A stretch of DNA of 64,000 nucleotides from assembly GCA_963277665.1 (NCBI GenBank), contig OY728122.1, positions 1,550,018,868 to 1,550,082,867 of the forward strand, written 5' to 3'. This document shows positions 48,500 to 61,279 of this stretch, piece by piece. Origin of the DNA: Viscum album. Its lineage: Eukaryota > Streptophyta > Magnoliopsida > Santalales > Viscaceae. Numbering within the stretch: the stretch's first letter is position 1; every line of letters starts with the position of its first letter. The notes beneath the pieces are model-generated. The model was not told the origin of the DNA and did not search any database. It worked only from the letters and a program-made list of their open reading frames with translations. Both the position numbers and the translations under genes were made by a program.

Positions 48500-50990
48500 T
48501 GTAAACAAATTGGGGTACTGGGAATGGATCTGAGCCTCTGGCTCCCATGTGTTCTCTTGGAGGTTCCCATGCTTTCAGCAAATGTGCACTAGAGGTATCT
48601 AATGCCCACAAAGGACTAGCTCCTATCGATCCACCTTCTCTATTGGTGCCACTATAAACGTCCCCACATCTTCTAAGTCTAGCAAGTCGGGGCTGATGAC
48701 TTGAGAAGGGTCATGCATGTATCTCCTCAGTTGGGATATATGGAAGACGTCGTGCACTCTATGGAACTAAGGTGGAAGAGATAAGTAGTAAGACACCTCG
48801 CCAACTCTGCTGAGGACCTGAAAGGGTTCAATAAACCTTAGATAAAACTTATTGCCCTATCCAAATCTCTGCAGACCTCATCGAGGTGAGACCCGTAGAA
48901 AGAAATAGTCACCATCCTCGAACTCAAGAGGTCTCGGCCTCCTGTCCAAATAAGACATCTGCCTGCTCTATGTAGACTTCACCTACTCCTGGATGATCTG
49001 GACCTTCTCTGTGGTATCATGTACCATCTCTCATCCCAGGAGTGATGACTCCCCAGGGTCAGTCCAGCACAGTGGTGATCTGCAAGTTCGACCGTACAAC
49101 TCCTCGAATGGTGCCATACAAATAGTTTAGTGATAGTTGTTGTTATACGCAAACTCCACCAAAGGCAAGTGATTGTCCCAACTGCAGAAAAAATCAAGGA
49201 TGCAAGCAAATAGCATGTCCTTGACGGTCTTAATGGTCTGATCTGTCTGACCATCCATTTGAGGATGGAAGGCGGTGCTCAACCGGTGTTGTGTCCCGAA
49301 CGCTTCCTGCAACCCCTTCCATACTCGGTAAGTGAAACATGCATCATGATCCTAGATAATCATAGATGGAACTCCTCAAAGACATAAAATCTCTTGTATG
49401 TAGAGGTTCCCTAATCACTCTACTGATCTCGGCTCTCGGATATGTAGAAAGTGGACTGACATAGTGAGTCAGTAAATGATCACCCAGTTAGAATCATAAC
49501 TCCTGGATGTGTGTGGAAGTCCTATCACAATGTCCATGGAAATTCCATCCCACTTCCACTTTGTCACCTCTAAAGGATGATTTAATCCTGCTGGAACCTG
49601 ATGTTCTGCCTTCACATCCTGAATGGTGAGGCGCCAAGGGACAAACTCTATCACCACCTACTTCACTCTCGGCCACATGTGCTGACGTCGGTGGTCCTGT
49701 TACATATTCTCCATTCCTTGATGTATCGCTAGAGGGGATGTATGGAACTCCCTCAAAACATACTTCCTAAGGATCACTAGTGCCACATTACTCCCTCTAA
49801 AGATAATTACATGCTCCCCACCATCATAAAATAAATCAGGTGCGTGTTCTATGGATATTTGAGCATATCAAACCCCACAGTCTATGTCCCCAAGCTGCGC
49901 CTCCTTGACTCACTGATGGAGTGGGGTAGTGACTGTCAGAGATAGAAGATAAGCTACCCCATTTCAATATACATAGGATATCTGCAATGTGGCTATCTAC
50001 TCTGTCACCTCACTCAACAAATTTATTCTAGATCTCTTGCTAAGTGCATCTGATACTATGTTGCCCTTTCTAGTAGTATATATTATCACAAAGTCATAGT
50101 CCTGGAGGAACTCAAGCCAAATCCAGCATCTCAGTTTCATGTTCCTCTGAAAAAAGATATACCTGATAATATTTTTATCAGATTAGTGCCTCCATATCTT
50201 TAGTGCAAAGACAACTGTTGTTAACTCCAGGTCATGGGTAGCATAGTTCTACTTTTTATTCTCTACCTAAGCTCCTGAAATCTCTTCTAAAAATTCCCCA
50301 TCTATAGGAATGGATCCCCTTTTTCGTTACAGCTGAAAAGGGTTCCGCTACCCTGAAGAAGTCAGGAAAAAATCTCTGGTAGTACTTATCAAAAGTAGAT
50401 TTACCAATCCCTTCGGGGATGTAATCCTGGTATCAACTTTGGAAAAGATATCCCCATGATCTGACACTCTTGTTTGGAACTGAAAACTAAAAATGCTGGC
50501 TGCCATGAGGGTAGGTCTAGCCAACTCAAGATTGATCGGCTACACCCTCTTATGCATCAATTTATCCTGTGCTGCATGGTTTTCCTCTTTTGCTGACCAA
50601 AGAAAATCTCATTCCAACATTGTAGGTAAACCACAACCATTTTCCTAGTATAGTCAATATCAATATAAACTATGGATGTACAATCCATACCCAAAATAAT
50701 GTCATAAGGCCTCGATGTTGTCATCAAGAGGTTCCAAATGAAACTCTCTCCCTAAGGGTCAGATCACACCGTTGGCGTAAGTGTGATTATCGAGTATCCT
50801 CCCAAAGGTATCTCCATATGTGAGGGTAAAGTCAACGGCTTAACCAGAAACTCTAGTTCATGTACTAGATTTGTGGAAGGAAGGAATGATTGGTACATAT
50901 GTCTATCAATACAGTAGAAATTAGTAGACATAGAAAATACCTCGAATCATTCCTAGATCCCTTGGGTCGCACTCCTTGACCGCATGTAGC
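48500..50990 (-). pseudogene. Chromovirus pol lacking the RT core (PR, RT end, RNase H, IN, chromodomain)
   Basis: Minus strand, in order: protease STVLIDICTNHSFLPQ (DTG now DIC) near 50890-50940 and YDIILGMDCTS near 50690-50720; a brief RT trace (IFSKVDTR) near 50440; the RT connection YYQRFFPDFFRVAEPF with TKKGDPFL at 50305-50390; RNase H YATHDLELTTVVFALKIWRH near 50180-50250 and KGNIVSDALSK near 50040; integrase VKAEHQVPAGL and KWKWDGISMDIVIGLP at 49510-49620; DHDACFTY near 49345; STAFHPQMDGQTDQTIK near 49220-49285 (catalytic Glu now Asp); FAYNNNYH; GPY/F VLSRVGEVSYYLSLPP near 48775-48830; and chromodomain NTWEPEAQIHSQYPNLF near 48510-48560. Only about 320 bases separate ILGMD from YYQRF, where about 900 are normal, so the RT palm with YVDD is missing. 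Confidence 0.92.
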
Positions 50991-52500
50991 TACTCCCATG
51001 TCTTATCCACCGGCACCCTGAGCCGGGTAAGAACCACATTGGGGTGGTGGTAGTGACATGTCGAAATGAACACCACCTCATGATGCTCTCCTAACTCTAC
51101 TTCCACATCTGTAGCCCTGCAGATTCATCTGTCCTTATCACATCCTTTTCCTGAAATATTTTTTACAAGCCCAAGTATCTAAGACTGGGGCCAGTTTCTT
51201 ACATTCTGACTACTAACATTCACTGGTGGTATCTGTTCAACCAACGAAAATTCAATATCAAAGTTTCCCTCAGGAACGCTAACATAGTTAGGAATTTATT
51301 GAGGACTAGTGTTGGATCGAATGTCCTTAATCACACCGCGCTCAGAGGTCCAATCCCTGAAGCACTGACCCCATTATATTCATAGTGTACCTATCAGGGT
51401 CGGTACACCTCGATGAATAAAAATCTACCAACTTTTTGTCATTCTGAAGTTGTAGATGCTCTAGGGATCAATAATCCCTTAGCTCTTTGTGGAAAGAGAC
51501 CCCCTTCTCTGAGGAAGCTTCTCAAGCTTGTCCACAGAGAAAGTCACCTCTTTGCAAGATCAGGGTAATCTAAACCTTTTCATCGTCCTGTTGATCCATG
51601 TAGAAGGCTCTCTACTGGGACCACCATATGATCAAATGGTGCAATGGCTAGATAGAAACTCAGCCACCTCCGCAAGCCGGTCCTTAGCCACCTATTAGTT
51701 GGGCTTTCCTCGGAACCTATGTGGTATCTGATGCAAAAACATGTGTAAGTCATAAAGTCGACATGCGTCCTCAACCGGTACCTCTAGTTGTAATTGCTGA
51801 CCAATGGGTAGTGATATAGTTGATGCACTAACCGAAGGTACTATCTCGTTCAACCATCCATGTACTGAAGCCTCATCACTATGCGGACCATCCTCATTGT
51901 CACTAACTGAAAAAAAAAATAGTAGCTAATATCACCATCTCCTCTACTAGTGTCTCAACTAGGTGAAAATCTCTTGCTACTGCCTCCAGCCAGTCCTCAG
52001 CCTCCTGCGGACCCATCTCACCTCGGAACCTCCAAGGCCTCTACCACTGGAACTCGTGCAATGCACTCTGTTAGCATGAACCCTCTACTAGTGGGGCTAG
52101 TGGAAACGATTGTCCAATTTCTAGTGGTGCTTCAGGTACACCACCCAAAGGTGCCAATGCCGTATGGGGTCCCTACACCGAGACCTCACCACTCAGTGGG
52201 TCGTCATCACGTACTCTCTCAAGAAACCAGGGTGGTTGTCTTTGTGGCAGCATCCTAATAAATAATAGGTGCACCATGGTCATTAATTTATACCTGGTGA
52301 ACTGACCCAAAAGAAATCAAAAGGAAAATATTTCAAAAATATACGTAATCAGTGTTTTTGTGAGTTGATTTGGAAATCAATATTTAGGGTCCTGGTGTAT
52401 GGATACATCTGCTGCCGCACCAACATTGGACTCACTGAACATAAAAACACACTCATAACATTAAACACTGTTGCTTCACAAAAATAATCAGAGTCCTAGT
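50991..52500 (-). pseudogene. Chromovirus gag and leader, decayed
   Basis: Capsid-like pieces lie around 51560-51790: PHRFRGKPN, VAKDRLAEVAEFL and APFDHMVVPVESLLHG, fitting PP.F.G..NP..AEDWL.E.E..L with the aromatic-rich capsid middle. A weak zinc-knuckle-like stretch (GKGCDKD) occurs near 51130-51190. Frames are broken. The plus-strand open frame 51950-52258 and the minus frame 51580-51774 are shadows of this region. The stretch 52300-52520 is AT-richer leader before the primer site. Confidence 0.65.
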
Positions 52501-52521
52501 TCTTCGGTAGAACCGAACTCC

Positions 52522-52532
52522 TCTGATACCAA
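52522..52532 (-). other. Primer-binding site, initiator Met tRNA
   Basis: The minus strand reads TGGTATCAGAG three bases after the LTR end (CCTAACA AAT TGGTATCAGAG), matching the complement of the 3' end of initiator Met tRNA. This fixes the right LTR as the 5' LTR and the element as minus strand. Confidence 0.88.
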
Positions 52533-52535
52533 TTT

Positions 52536-55500
52536 GTTAGGACCAGTCCCCCAGGGCTCATGCCATGACTACCCCTACCCACCTTCCCTAGCCTAAGACT
52601 GGCCACTAGAACCAAATGGCATACTCCCTAAAACTGGAAGGCATTTCCTTTAATCATGTTCAAAAATAAAGTCCAAGAACATGACAAGAAGACATTGTGA
52701 AGTAAACTATGGTAGTAAAAGGGTGATGAATGTAAAAGGGGGCAGAATACATGCCCATCTATAAAGGTACAAGTACAACTAAAAATAAAATACAACTAAA
52801 AGAAAAATGAAAATAGCCATTGGGTCATCCTTCGAGGGTCCTACCAAAGGGTAGGTACAGATTTCCTCCTCAACACTCTGTGTTTTCCTGTCCCTTCTGA
52901 GTACCATGTGGTCCTAGAACCATCAAAACTCATCCCTAATGCTCTTCATCTGCACAAAACACAATAATGTGTGAGCATAGCCTATGCATGGGTGAGTATA
53001 ACGATACTCAGTAGGGACCCCGAGACCCCAAAGGTCTCCTAGAGTTCCATAATGAAAAACCATAGAGTAACACCATGAAGGTAGATTACCACACAGGTAA
53101 AGTACCACAAAGGAAAACCTCAATCACAAGTACAAGGTAAAGATAGCTCACACAAGGATTTATTCTAGGGGTAGTAACAAGTAACATTCCATGTCACAAT
53201 GTCGAACTGCTCGGCTGTTGGAGAACTCCTCCTCTATCGAGTACAATGGGTCTACCGCATAATAGAGAGGCGCTTCCCACTAAACTTGGACTGTTGAGGT
53301 ACTCTTCTTGTTGATTATTGTGGGTCTGTAGAATCATACAATGGCACTCTCCACCATGGGTCTGCCGCATCACAATGAGGTTCTCTCCCTCGTGTCCTGC
53401 TGAGGCACTCCTCCTATTGAGTATCATGGGTCACCCGTGTCTCACAGAGGTTCTCCACACTATGGGTCTACCTCGTCACATAGAGGTGCTCCCCACTGGG
53501 CCTATAGAGCCCCTTCGAGTCATAATGGTTAGTAGTCATCATGTCTCAGCTAGTCGTAGGGTTTCATATGTAGCTTTCTTGGAAGAACCTCTTCCAAAGC
53601 CATTGGTCATACATCAACCATCCTAAAGTCCTACAGAGATGTATCCCAAAGGTATTTCACGTCATAAGTGACCCAATGAAACAGACATCACGTTAATCAG
53701 ATGTTAGGTCTGTAATTTATTATCATTTCCACTCCAAGGGCCTAGTTGGATTCGGGGTTCGATCCTACCCGATCGTACTCCAACTATATTCAAAAATAAA
53801 TTGGAGTATACCAAAAGGACTATCTTGATCCAAGGATTTTGGTGCCACAAACATTTCGTCCAATGGATGCCCGGTTCTCATGATATGGCCATAAAGGAGA
53901 AAATGGGTCTGAATGGGTCCGGGTCTGGTCTGACCCCGTCAGACCGACCCGACATGGTCTGACCTGACCCGGTTCGGTTTGACCCAACCTGACATAGGTC
54001 CAACCAGGATGGCCTAGGCCTGGGCGGGCCCAACCTACAATGGGGGGCAGCCCGACCCAGCCCACTGGCGCAGCCCCATGGCATGGCCCGCTGGGTGAGG
54101 CCTGTTGCAGTGTGGCCCACTCGATGGGTGGGCCACCGAGGTGGGGTCCTCCATGACTAACACCTTGCGGGAGTTTCCCCCCAGTCTTCCCAAATGGTCC
54201 ATGGACCATTCAGATGCTGGAATATAGGACCCGCTGAAGGGGTCCCACCCGGTGTAGTGCAGCTTTCCAGAAGGTCGGCCAGACCTTTTCCCAGTAGCAC
54301 GGTCACACGCCACTAATCCACCTCAGTCAGCCAGAAGTCGGCCGCCCTTAGCCTCTATCAAGACCGCTAGCTCTAATACCGGTGAAGATGTGCACAACCG
54401 CTACGCTACGCAACTATCCACCGTGTCGGCCACCACCTCTTTTTTTGACGCGGAAGACGGGTCACAACCTCCTCCTTATCATGCGGCGTGGATGTGTGCC
54501 ACCCTTATTTCATGTGGCTGGTTGGGTTCCGACCTCCGCCTTCTTCCGCAAGCCATTGCGTTATGTTCCAAGCCAGAAAAATCAAACGATCGCATATTCA
54601 TGATCCTCAGGTTGAGGGATCGCATCCATATAAAAAGCCCAACAAAATATTTTGTTTCCAGCATCTAGAAATATTTGGATTTGAAGAAATCATGAATAAC
54701 GCGCGGTGAAACAAAAGGGAAAGAGGCAAGGTTAAAATGTTGGACGATGGTCATGTTCGCATGGCCATCACCGTCATTAATTCAGAATATCAAGGATCAA
54801 TAAATTAAATTCAATAATATTAAAAACCTCTACATCAACATGAAAATATTTATTCCCAATACCTTAAGAAGAAATCATTCTCCGATAAACTAGATAGTGA
54901 GTTGATCTGCATTTTTTGTTTAGAATAGAAGAATGTTTGAAACAATAATCACATAGATTTAAAACCCTACCTCAATTTTTCGAGGGAGGTGGTGTGAGGA
55001 AGAAGATGAAGTCGTTGATGAACATCAGCGTTCATCACTTCCGCATGATGCATCCGATCCAAGAATAGGGTGGGTTCCACGTTCTTCAATGGGGGTTGTT
55101 CTTCATTAGAGAATGTTCATCCTGGTTCTCCAAGGCTCTCCCAATGCTCCATTTCCTGTTATTTGCAACCTAGAAATGAGGAGACAACATATTAATATAA
55201 GTTTATCAATTTTATTAATGTTGTCGCATTTAAGTAGGTTATGTTGACACATTATATCGGGGGAGAATCCAAGAGTCACCTCCCACAATAAATAAGGAGT
55301 TCAAGGGTGCGGTCTTCCCCACCATTAATTTCAAAATGGGAGTTTTCAAGCTTGGGTGGTCCACACCACTAAATTCAACAAGGAGGATTCACAATGTAAA
55401 ATAAAATAAAATATGTTTTATTTAATTTTACTATTTTATTCATTTAACACAACCATGATAATTCTGAAAACTAACATTCACCCTCAACCTACTGCGGTCG

Positions 55501-56273
55501 AGGTGATTATCTTCTAAAGCGAATATCAGCACTGTGAGTTCAACAGTGTCCTTTGATTTCAATTTCGAGCATAGGTTCAAAAGTTACAAAATACCGCTTG
55601 CACCTTTACTAAATGTACCAAATTTTTTTTTGGAAAATTATTAACAGTCACCCTCGACTCGTGTAGGCCATAGTTAGGCTTTTCCAAACTAAAACACACC
55701 CCAAAAAACGCAATAGTACTCTCATATTTCCAATCTGAGTTACCGTATAAATGTTATGAATATTACAATAAAATAATTTTCACTTAATTATTTTATTTAC
55801 AACAAAAAATGAACCTTAACTGGTGGCTTATGCTGGCCAATGTTAGTATCTTCCTAAAGAATGAATACCCTCAAAAGTTCATCAGCGGTCTTAGATTTTT
55901 AATTCGAGTTACCATTTCTGAGTTATAATAATTTGAAAAATATAATAACTTTAACAAATTATTTTATTTATGGTTATTCCATTTTTTTGTTTTCTCACAG
56001 GTGGAACATGCCAACTAAAATTATTTCCTGCCTAGGGTAAACCCACCATCCTGAGTGCAACGGTGCCCTCTAAATTGTGATTCAAGTAACTGTATAATAG
56101 TTATTCTATTTTTTCAGGTAAACTACTTACACGTGCTAATTAAAGCATAATAGCATTTCGATGGATCATTCCGGGCACTATGGGCCTCAGAATCACGCAC
56201 CGTTAGATTTTGCGGTCTCGAAATAATTTTATATAATTAAAAAACGTTATCCAAATATTTCTTGGACATGAAA
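52536..56273 (-). repeat. 5' LTR of the minus-strand chromovirus (right copy)
   Basis: Aligns with 44753-48450 along its whole length: start TGTTAGGACC, GGCATACTCCCTAAAAC at 52619, hairpin 52994-53009, tandem array 53225-53510, GC-rich core 53890-54560, GATCGCATATTCATGATCC at 54589, GAGGGAGGTGGTGTGAGGAAG at 54980, and GGGCCTCAGAATCACGCACC at 56180. The open frames at 53820-54709 on both strands are translations of the GC-rich part. Confidence 0.9.
53225..53510. repeat. Imperfect tandem array in the right LTR, counterpart of 45440-45700
   Basis: Repeats of GGGTCTACCGCATAATAGAGAG-like and TGAGGTACTCCTCC-like segments, with GAGGCGCTTCCC, GAGGTTCTCTCCC, GAGGTTCTCCAC and GAGGTGCTCCCC endings near 53270, 53382, 53446 and 53482. 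Order and content follow the left LTR array, so the array predates this insertion. Confidence 0.7.
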
Positions 56274-56659
56274 TTAGAACTCAATGAATCATATGAAAAT
56301 ATATCAAAACAACTTTGTTTAAATCCAATATATTATGGAAAGAATCGTTATTCAAACATGGTTGATAGGGAACCCATAAAAGACCCATATTCCTAGAAAA
56401 TACCTGATCCAAAATCTAGAAGAAAATATTCTATTAAATATGCATGTCCCATTTTAAAATTTGATTTCTTGAAGTCCATGTGGCTTGAAATCACCTTTCC
56501 TTGGCCCGAAATCCTGTTTTTGGCCTAAATTCCCCTTAGGTGAATAATATATATATCATTCCCATATATGACATAGTTTCTACTAAATATTCACATCTAC
56601 TATAGTGTGACTACTTCTATAGTGTTATCAAAAATATAATACAAATATAGTACATATTA

Positions 56660-56770
56660 TAATACCTTGTGAAGATCCACCAAACATAAGGACATCAGGG
56701 GTTGAACCCCCAACCTCATGGATGTGGAGCACCAACACATACCACCCAAGTGTAGGCTGGGAAATAATTA
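56660..56770 (-). mobile_element. Possible tRNA-derived SINE fragment
   Basis: On the minus strand GGGGGTTCAACCCC (56698-56711) resembles the polymerase III B box GGTTCGANNCC. About 40 bases upstream is AGCCTACACTTGGGTGG (56745-56761), a loose A-box-like stretch, with GAGGTTGGG between. This arrangement recalls tRNA-derived SINEs. No poly(A) tail or target duplication was seen, and the match could be chance or part of another repeat. The open frame 56628-56903 across it is not convincing. Confidence 0.35.
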
Positions 56771-59700
56771 TATGAAAATATATAATTACACACATAAAAT
56801 ATATACAATTTATCAGCTTTTTTATTAAAAAATAAAAATTAACTAAAATAATGTAACATTTACTAAAATAAAAATGATTATTGTCTTGGAAAATCAACCT
56901 CATGTTATTACATTATCATATATAAGATTGTAATTTTTTTAAATTCCACCATTTAAACATCATAGGACATGATTTTACAATTATTAATATATGTGATCCA
57001 CTAGGGAATTATATCAAAAAGAAATGGTTATGTAATAACCCATTAAGTTGATAAAGACAATAAAACATGATGATATGGAAAAAACTTGAAGAATATTGGG
57101 ATATAGAAGGACATAATTGAAACCAAAACAAAAAATAAATAGGAAAAATATCATTAATACGAAATTTAATAACATTAATTTTCCTTAATAAAACCCTTAT
57201 TATGTTATTGGTGAGGTCACGAGTAATACCCCAATAGAAAATCTAATATGAAAGTGAATTAAAAGTATAAGCTAGATTATGTAAACAAAAAATCCCAAGA
57301 ATTACCCACAAGGAAAACTATTAAATACCATAAGAAATAAAAAATGAAAATCTATATCTTAATCCAATTCGATGTACTCAAAAAAATAATTAATAATGAG
57401 TATATAATACATTAATATCATAAAATAAGAGAAATTAAAAAATAAATAATAATTATAAAAATAACATAAAAATTAAGACATTAAAATCTAACCCATCACT
57501 GGAAATAATCTTTTTTCATAATCCAACCATTCCCAAAATCTATTACCACACTATTTGATAAATATGTAATATATATATATATGGTAATAGTTACTTTAGG
57601 AATATAATATTTCTAATTCTTATAATCCATCATGTACAACTTTAGGAAAACCATACTAATAAATTAGTGGATGAAATAGATATGGAAATGAATCTGAATT
57701 TCCTAGTGATCTATGTAGCTTAATTATGATGTGGTTAGTCAATATGAACCAAAATTTAATGAATTATTTTTTCTCTCAATTACCACCCTCCAAATATAAA
57801 TTTTGGGGACTATTAGGGTGAAAATATCTTCTTATAAATTTCAATCATAATACAATACATGAAAATCAGTAAATAGTCAATAAATACATCTCATATTATT
57901 TTTAATGGTATTAACCAATGTGTTTTACAATTTCCTTTCTCTTTTAAGGCTGTGTTCAAGATATATGTGTTACATTAATATGATAACTTTAATACAAATG
58001 GAAAATTTATAACCCTTAAGCCATGGTTATCTCTTAATTGCATTTATAATCTCTGAATTTGTTCATTATACTAGCTCACACTAGTTTACAATTGAACTTT
58101 GAAACAACACTAAATAATAATATCCTCATGAATATCATGGATGACATTTGATAATGATAGTATATATTCCTCCCCAAAAAGGTCTTTTACTACCAATATT
58201 TATTCTACTATTCTAGTATACATGTTTTCCTTATTCTCTTTATAATAACTATGGAATAATTAGAACATATAAATGTAATGTTAATACATATTGTCTTTTC
58301 CCTCTTTCATAAAATTTATTCAATGACCAAAATATAATCAAATAATAATAGGACATTGATTCTTACATAAAAATTATTTATCTTATTCAAGATCATTTAC
58401 AGAAAAATTATCAATAGGTTGTTGTACTGTCATCCTTACTTAAAAATATATTTATTATGTTTTCTTTAAAATTTTTGATATATGATAATAATTGGGTTTT
58501 ATTTACTAAAACGTATTCTTACATGACACAGAATAACTTTAAAATAACTAGAGATACCATGACACGTTCCTCATTTTCCCCTTTCTAGTTATTTTCTTCT
58601 TCAATACACGAGATCATTAAAAAATAGCACTATCATTCCCCCCCCCCCCCCCCTCAATCAAATTATCATCTTATTATTGTTTTTATGAAAAAATTCTAAC
58701 ATTAATATTAAAAAATATAAAAAATAGAGATTCCAAAAAAATATACATATGATATTATTCATTAAATAGCGATTGAATAATATCCCACTAATTTTCCTAA
58801 CTCTGTGATATTTATAAATGATATCAAATTATAATATTTTATATCATAAAAATATCATGCAATAAATCATAATACCAAATCACATGAGCCAACTCACCAT
58901 TAAATCAAGAGATGAAAATTTTCCCAATTATTCTTCCACGAATACCCACTACAATTTTCTACATCCAGGAGTACAATATCATTTTTTGGAATATTTTTAT
59001 TCAAATATCTTCTTCCTTAAATATATATAAAATAAGATATTTAATTTATTATAAAATATAATAAATTTAATGATCATACATTATATAATAATGATAATAT
59101 GTATAATTAATTTTAGTGAAATCTCCCTTCTGTGACATGAGTGAATTCTCACTTTTATTCATGTTTCCATAGATTTGGAATGAAATCTCCATTTATTGTG
59201 AAATATTTTTTATCTCCTTAAACATCATGAAGATTAATGTTAATATAATGATTAATTCATTTTGAATCAATCCTACCAATATTTAATTATTATATTATTA
59301 AAAATAGTATTCTCATTGATAAATGTTTATGTTAAATATTTTAGAACTACATTCTTCATACTCATACAATTTGTAATATTTTATGCTTGCATTGTGGTGT
59401 GAGATTATTCTTTATGGTTTTAATGTCCATCTAAAATTTTTTATTATATAAAAAGTATCTCCTTTTAATGATAAATTGATGAAATCATGTCCCAAAATAC
59501 CATTGTGAACTCATATTCTTTAAATGTATCATGGTTAGTATTGTGTAGTAAGATTTAGTCTGATGTAACCCTCGTATCACATAAATTATTTTTATTCTAT
59601 ACATTTTTTGGAATAATTTAATCTTACCTGATTTTTAAATTTTATAGAATTAATTTAATGTTTCTTCTTAACATAGGGACTTCATCTCACTCATATTAAA

Positions 59701-61279
59701 ATCATCCATACCTAGTTTGAAGTGGTATTTTAATATATGGAATAAATATCATTATGATAAAACACTTGTAGATTTAATCAAATCCAAAAATATATCCTCT
59801 ATACTTTTCTCTACACACATATTGTTCTCATAAAGATATAATTTAAATATAACTCTACTATTATCACCAAAATTTAAAAAATATTCTAAAATTTCTTTAT
59901 ATTCTATGAATTTCATGATTGTAGAACATAATCATATATAATCCTTATTTAGTCATAATTATCTTAGGTATTCATGGGTTCAATCAAATATGGGTAATAG
60001 ATTATAGAGTTATTAGTACATTTCTTGTAAATTGACATACATATTCTTATGTTTAGTCTGAAATTGTATTTTTTATAATATCCTACTCTAAAACTATTAA
60101 AATCATATTAAAATAAATCCAGTGATTTTAGGTGATAATCAATTCTTTAAAATAACTCATTCAACATAATTCTAACATATTTTGGAGTATATTATAGCTT
60201 CTTAAAGTAATCTGATGAATCAATACTATCTGAAATAACTCCTTTTATTTTATACAAAAACAATAGTGACCAATTAATCACCATAAAATAACATATGTTT
60301 TCAAACATCAAAAGACATCATCATCATCCATGTGAATCTTCTGTCATATTGAGACACCTATGAGAAAATTTAGACAATAATTGAATTATCATCATTCCAA
60401 CCAATATAAATCTCCTTGAAACATATATAGAATGTGTAGTATATAATGATTTAATCTTAATCCTATAAAAACTTGATAAGAACCCATTAAAATCTCATTA
60501 TATTAATAATCTAATATATGACATGTGAACCCTCAAACATTATCCTCTCAATTACCTTCTTCAAACTCTTCTCATTAAGATTCCACATAAAACTATTCCC
60601 TCCTTGTTTGTTATTAATCAATTTCGTCAATATTTGTCATCCATACACATATTGATATCCATTAAATATTAAAAAAATATAAAAATATACCTAATCCAAT
60701 ATTATCATCAATATTACCCATACTATTATTTCTAAATACCTTTAAATAATTCAATGTTAATATTTTTTCTGCATATCTCCATTTATCTACCCCTTAATGA
60801 CACTAAATACAGTGTATTTTTCATATAGTAGTAACACTCATTCTATATTTTACTTATAACAAATATTTTATATGATCCCTATTTTTGAAAATATATCTTT
60901 TCGCACTAGAAAAGGGGATGAAATCACCATTACATAATCAACAAATAAAAAATTTATCAACTGTAAGTATATGATAGCTATGTTGGTGAAGAAAATTTGA
61001 GTGAAAAATCTAGAAATCAAAGGAATCTATAAAAATCATAAAACATGATACCAAATTAGATACATTTTTATAAGGGTGGTTTATGTTGATTTTTTAAATT
61101 ATAATTTGATCTAAACTCAATAAACAAATAAAATAAATTTAATTATAAGTAAAATTCTTCCCCCTTTGACATTTTTATTTTCTTAATTAGCTACCTCCAT
61201 CCAATCTAAATTGATTCATCATAGAATAATTTATATGTAATTTTTCATACCTCAAGTACATCATGGACTAAGAATTACA
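56771..61279. other. AT-rich intergenic stretch without recognised gene
   Basis: No recognised coding motif. Contains 16 consecutive C at 58638-58653 and an AT run near 57570-57582. The left part of the LINE (thumb, zinc linker, RNase H) would be expected in 59000-61280 on the minus strand, but I could not recognise it. Confidence 0.45.

Larger units (their letters stand above)
44753..56273 (-). mobile_element. Minus-strand chromovirus with 3.7-kb LTRs and short internal region
   Basis: Full-structure element: left (3') LTR 44753-48450, polypurine tract 48451-48458, pol 48500-50990, gag to about 52500, primer site 52522-52532, right (5') LTR 52536-56273. The LTR ends on the plus strand are TGTTATAACCC and GACATTACA (left copy), and TGTTAGGACC with the decayed end GGACATGAAA (right copy). 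The flanking pentamers TAAGA and TTAGA agree at four of five bases, consistent with a 5-bp target duplication. LTRs (3698 and 3738 bp) together are almost twice the internal 4085 bp. Sampled LTR segments differ at about one position in five, so insertion is old, but later than the neighbours. Confidence 0.92.

Noticed and set aside
48979..49254. 91-codon minus-strand frame starting MVRQIRPLRP
   Set aside because: Shadow frame of the integrase core; the real reading is STAFHPQMDGQTDQT in another frame.
45127..53123. Similar 66-codon minus-strand frames in both LTRs (45127-45327 and 52923-53123) sharing NIPSWCY- and PTEYHYTHP-like strings
   Set aside because: Both begin with TTG rather than ATG, and their likeness follows from LTR homology; the conserved part is the hairpin region. 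A coding role is not supported.
58638..58653. Run of 16 C as a possible functional element
   Set aside because: Simple homopolymer with no flanking repeat or gene; its length may also be affected by sequencing error.
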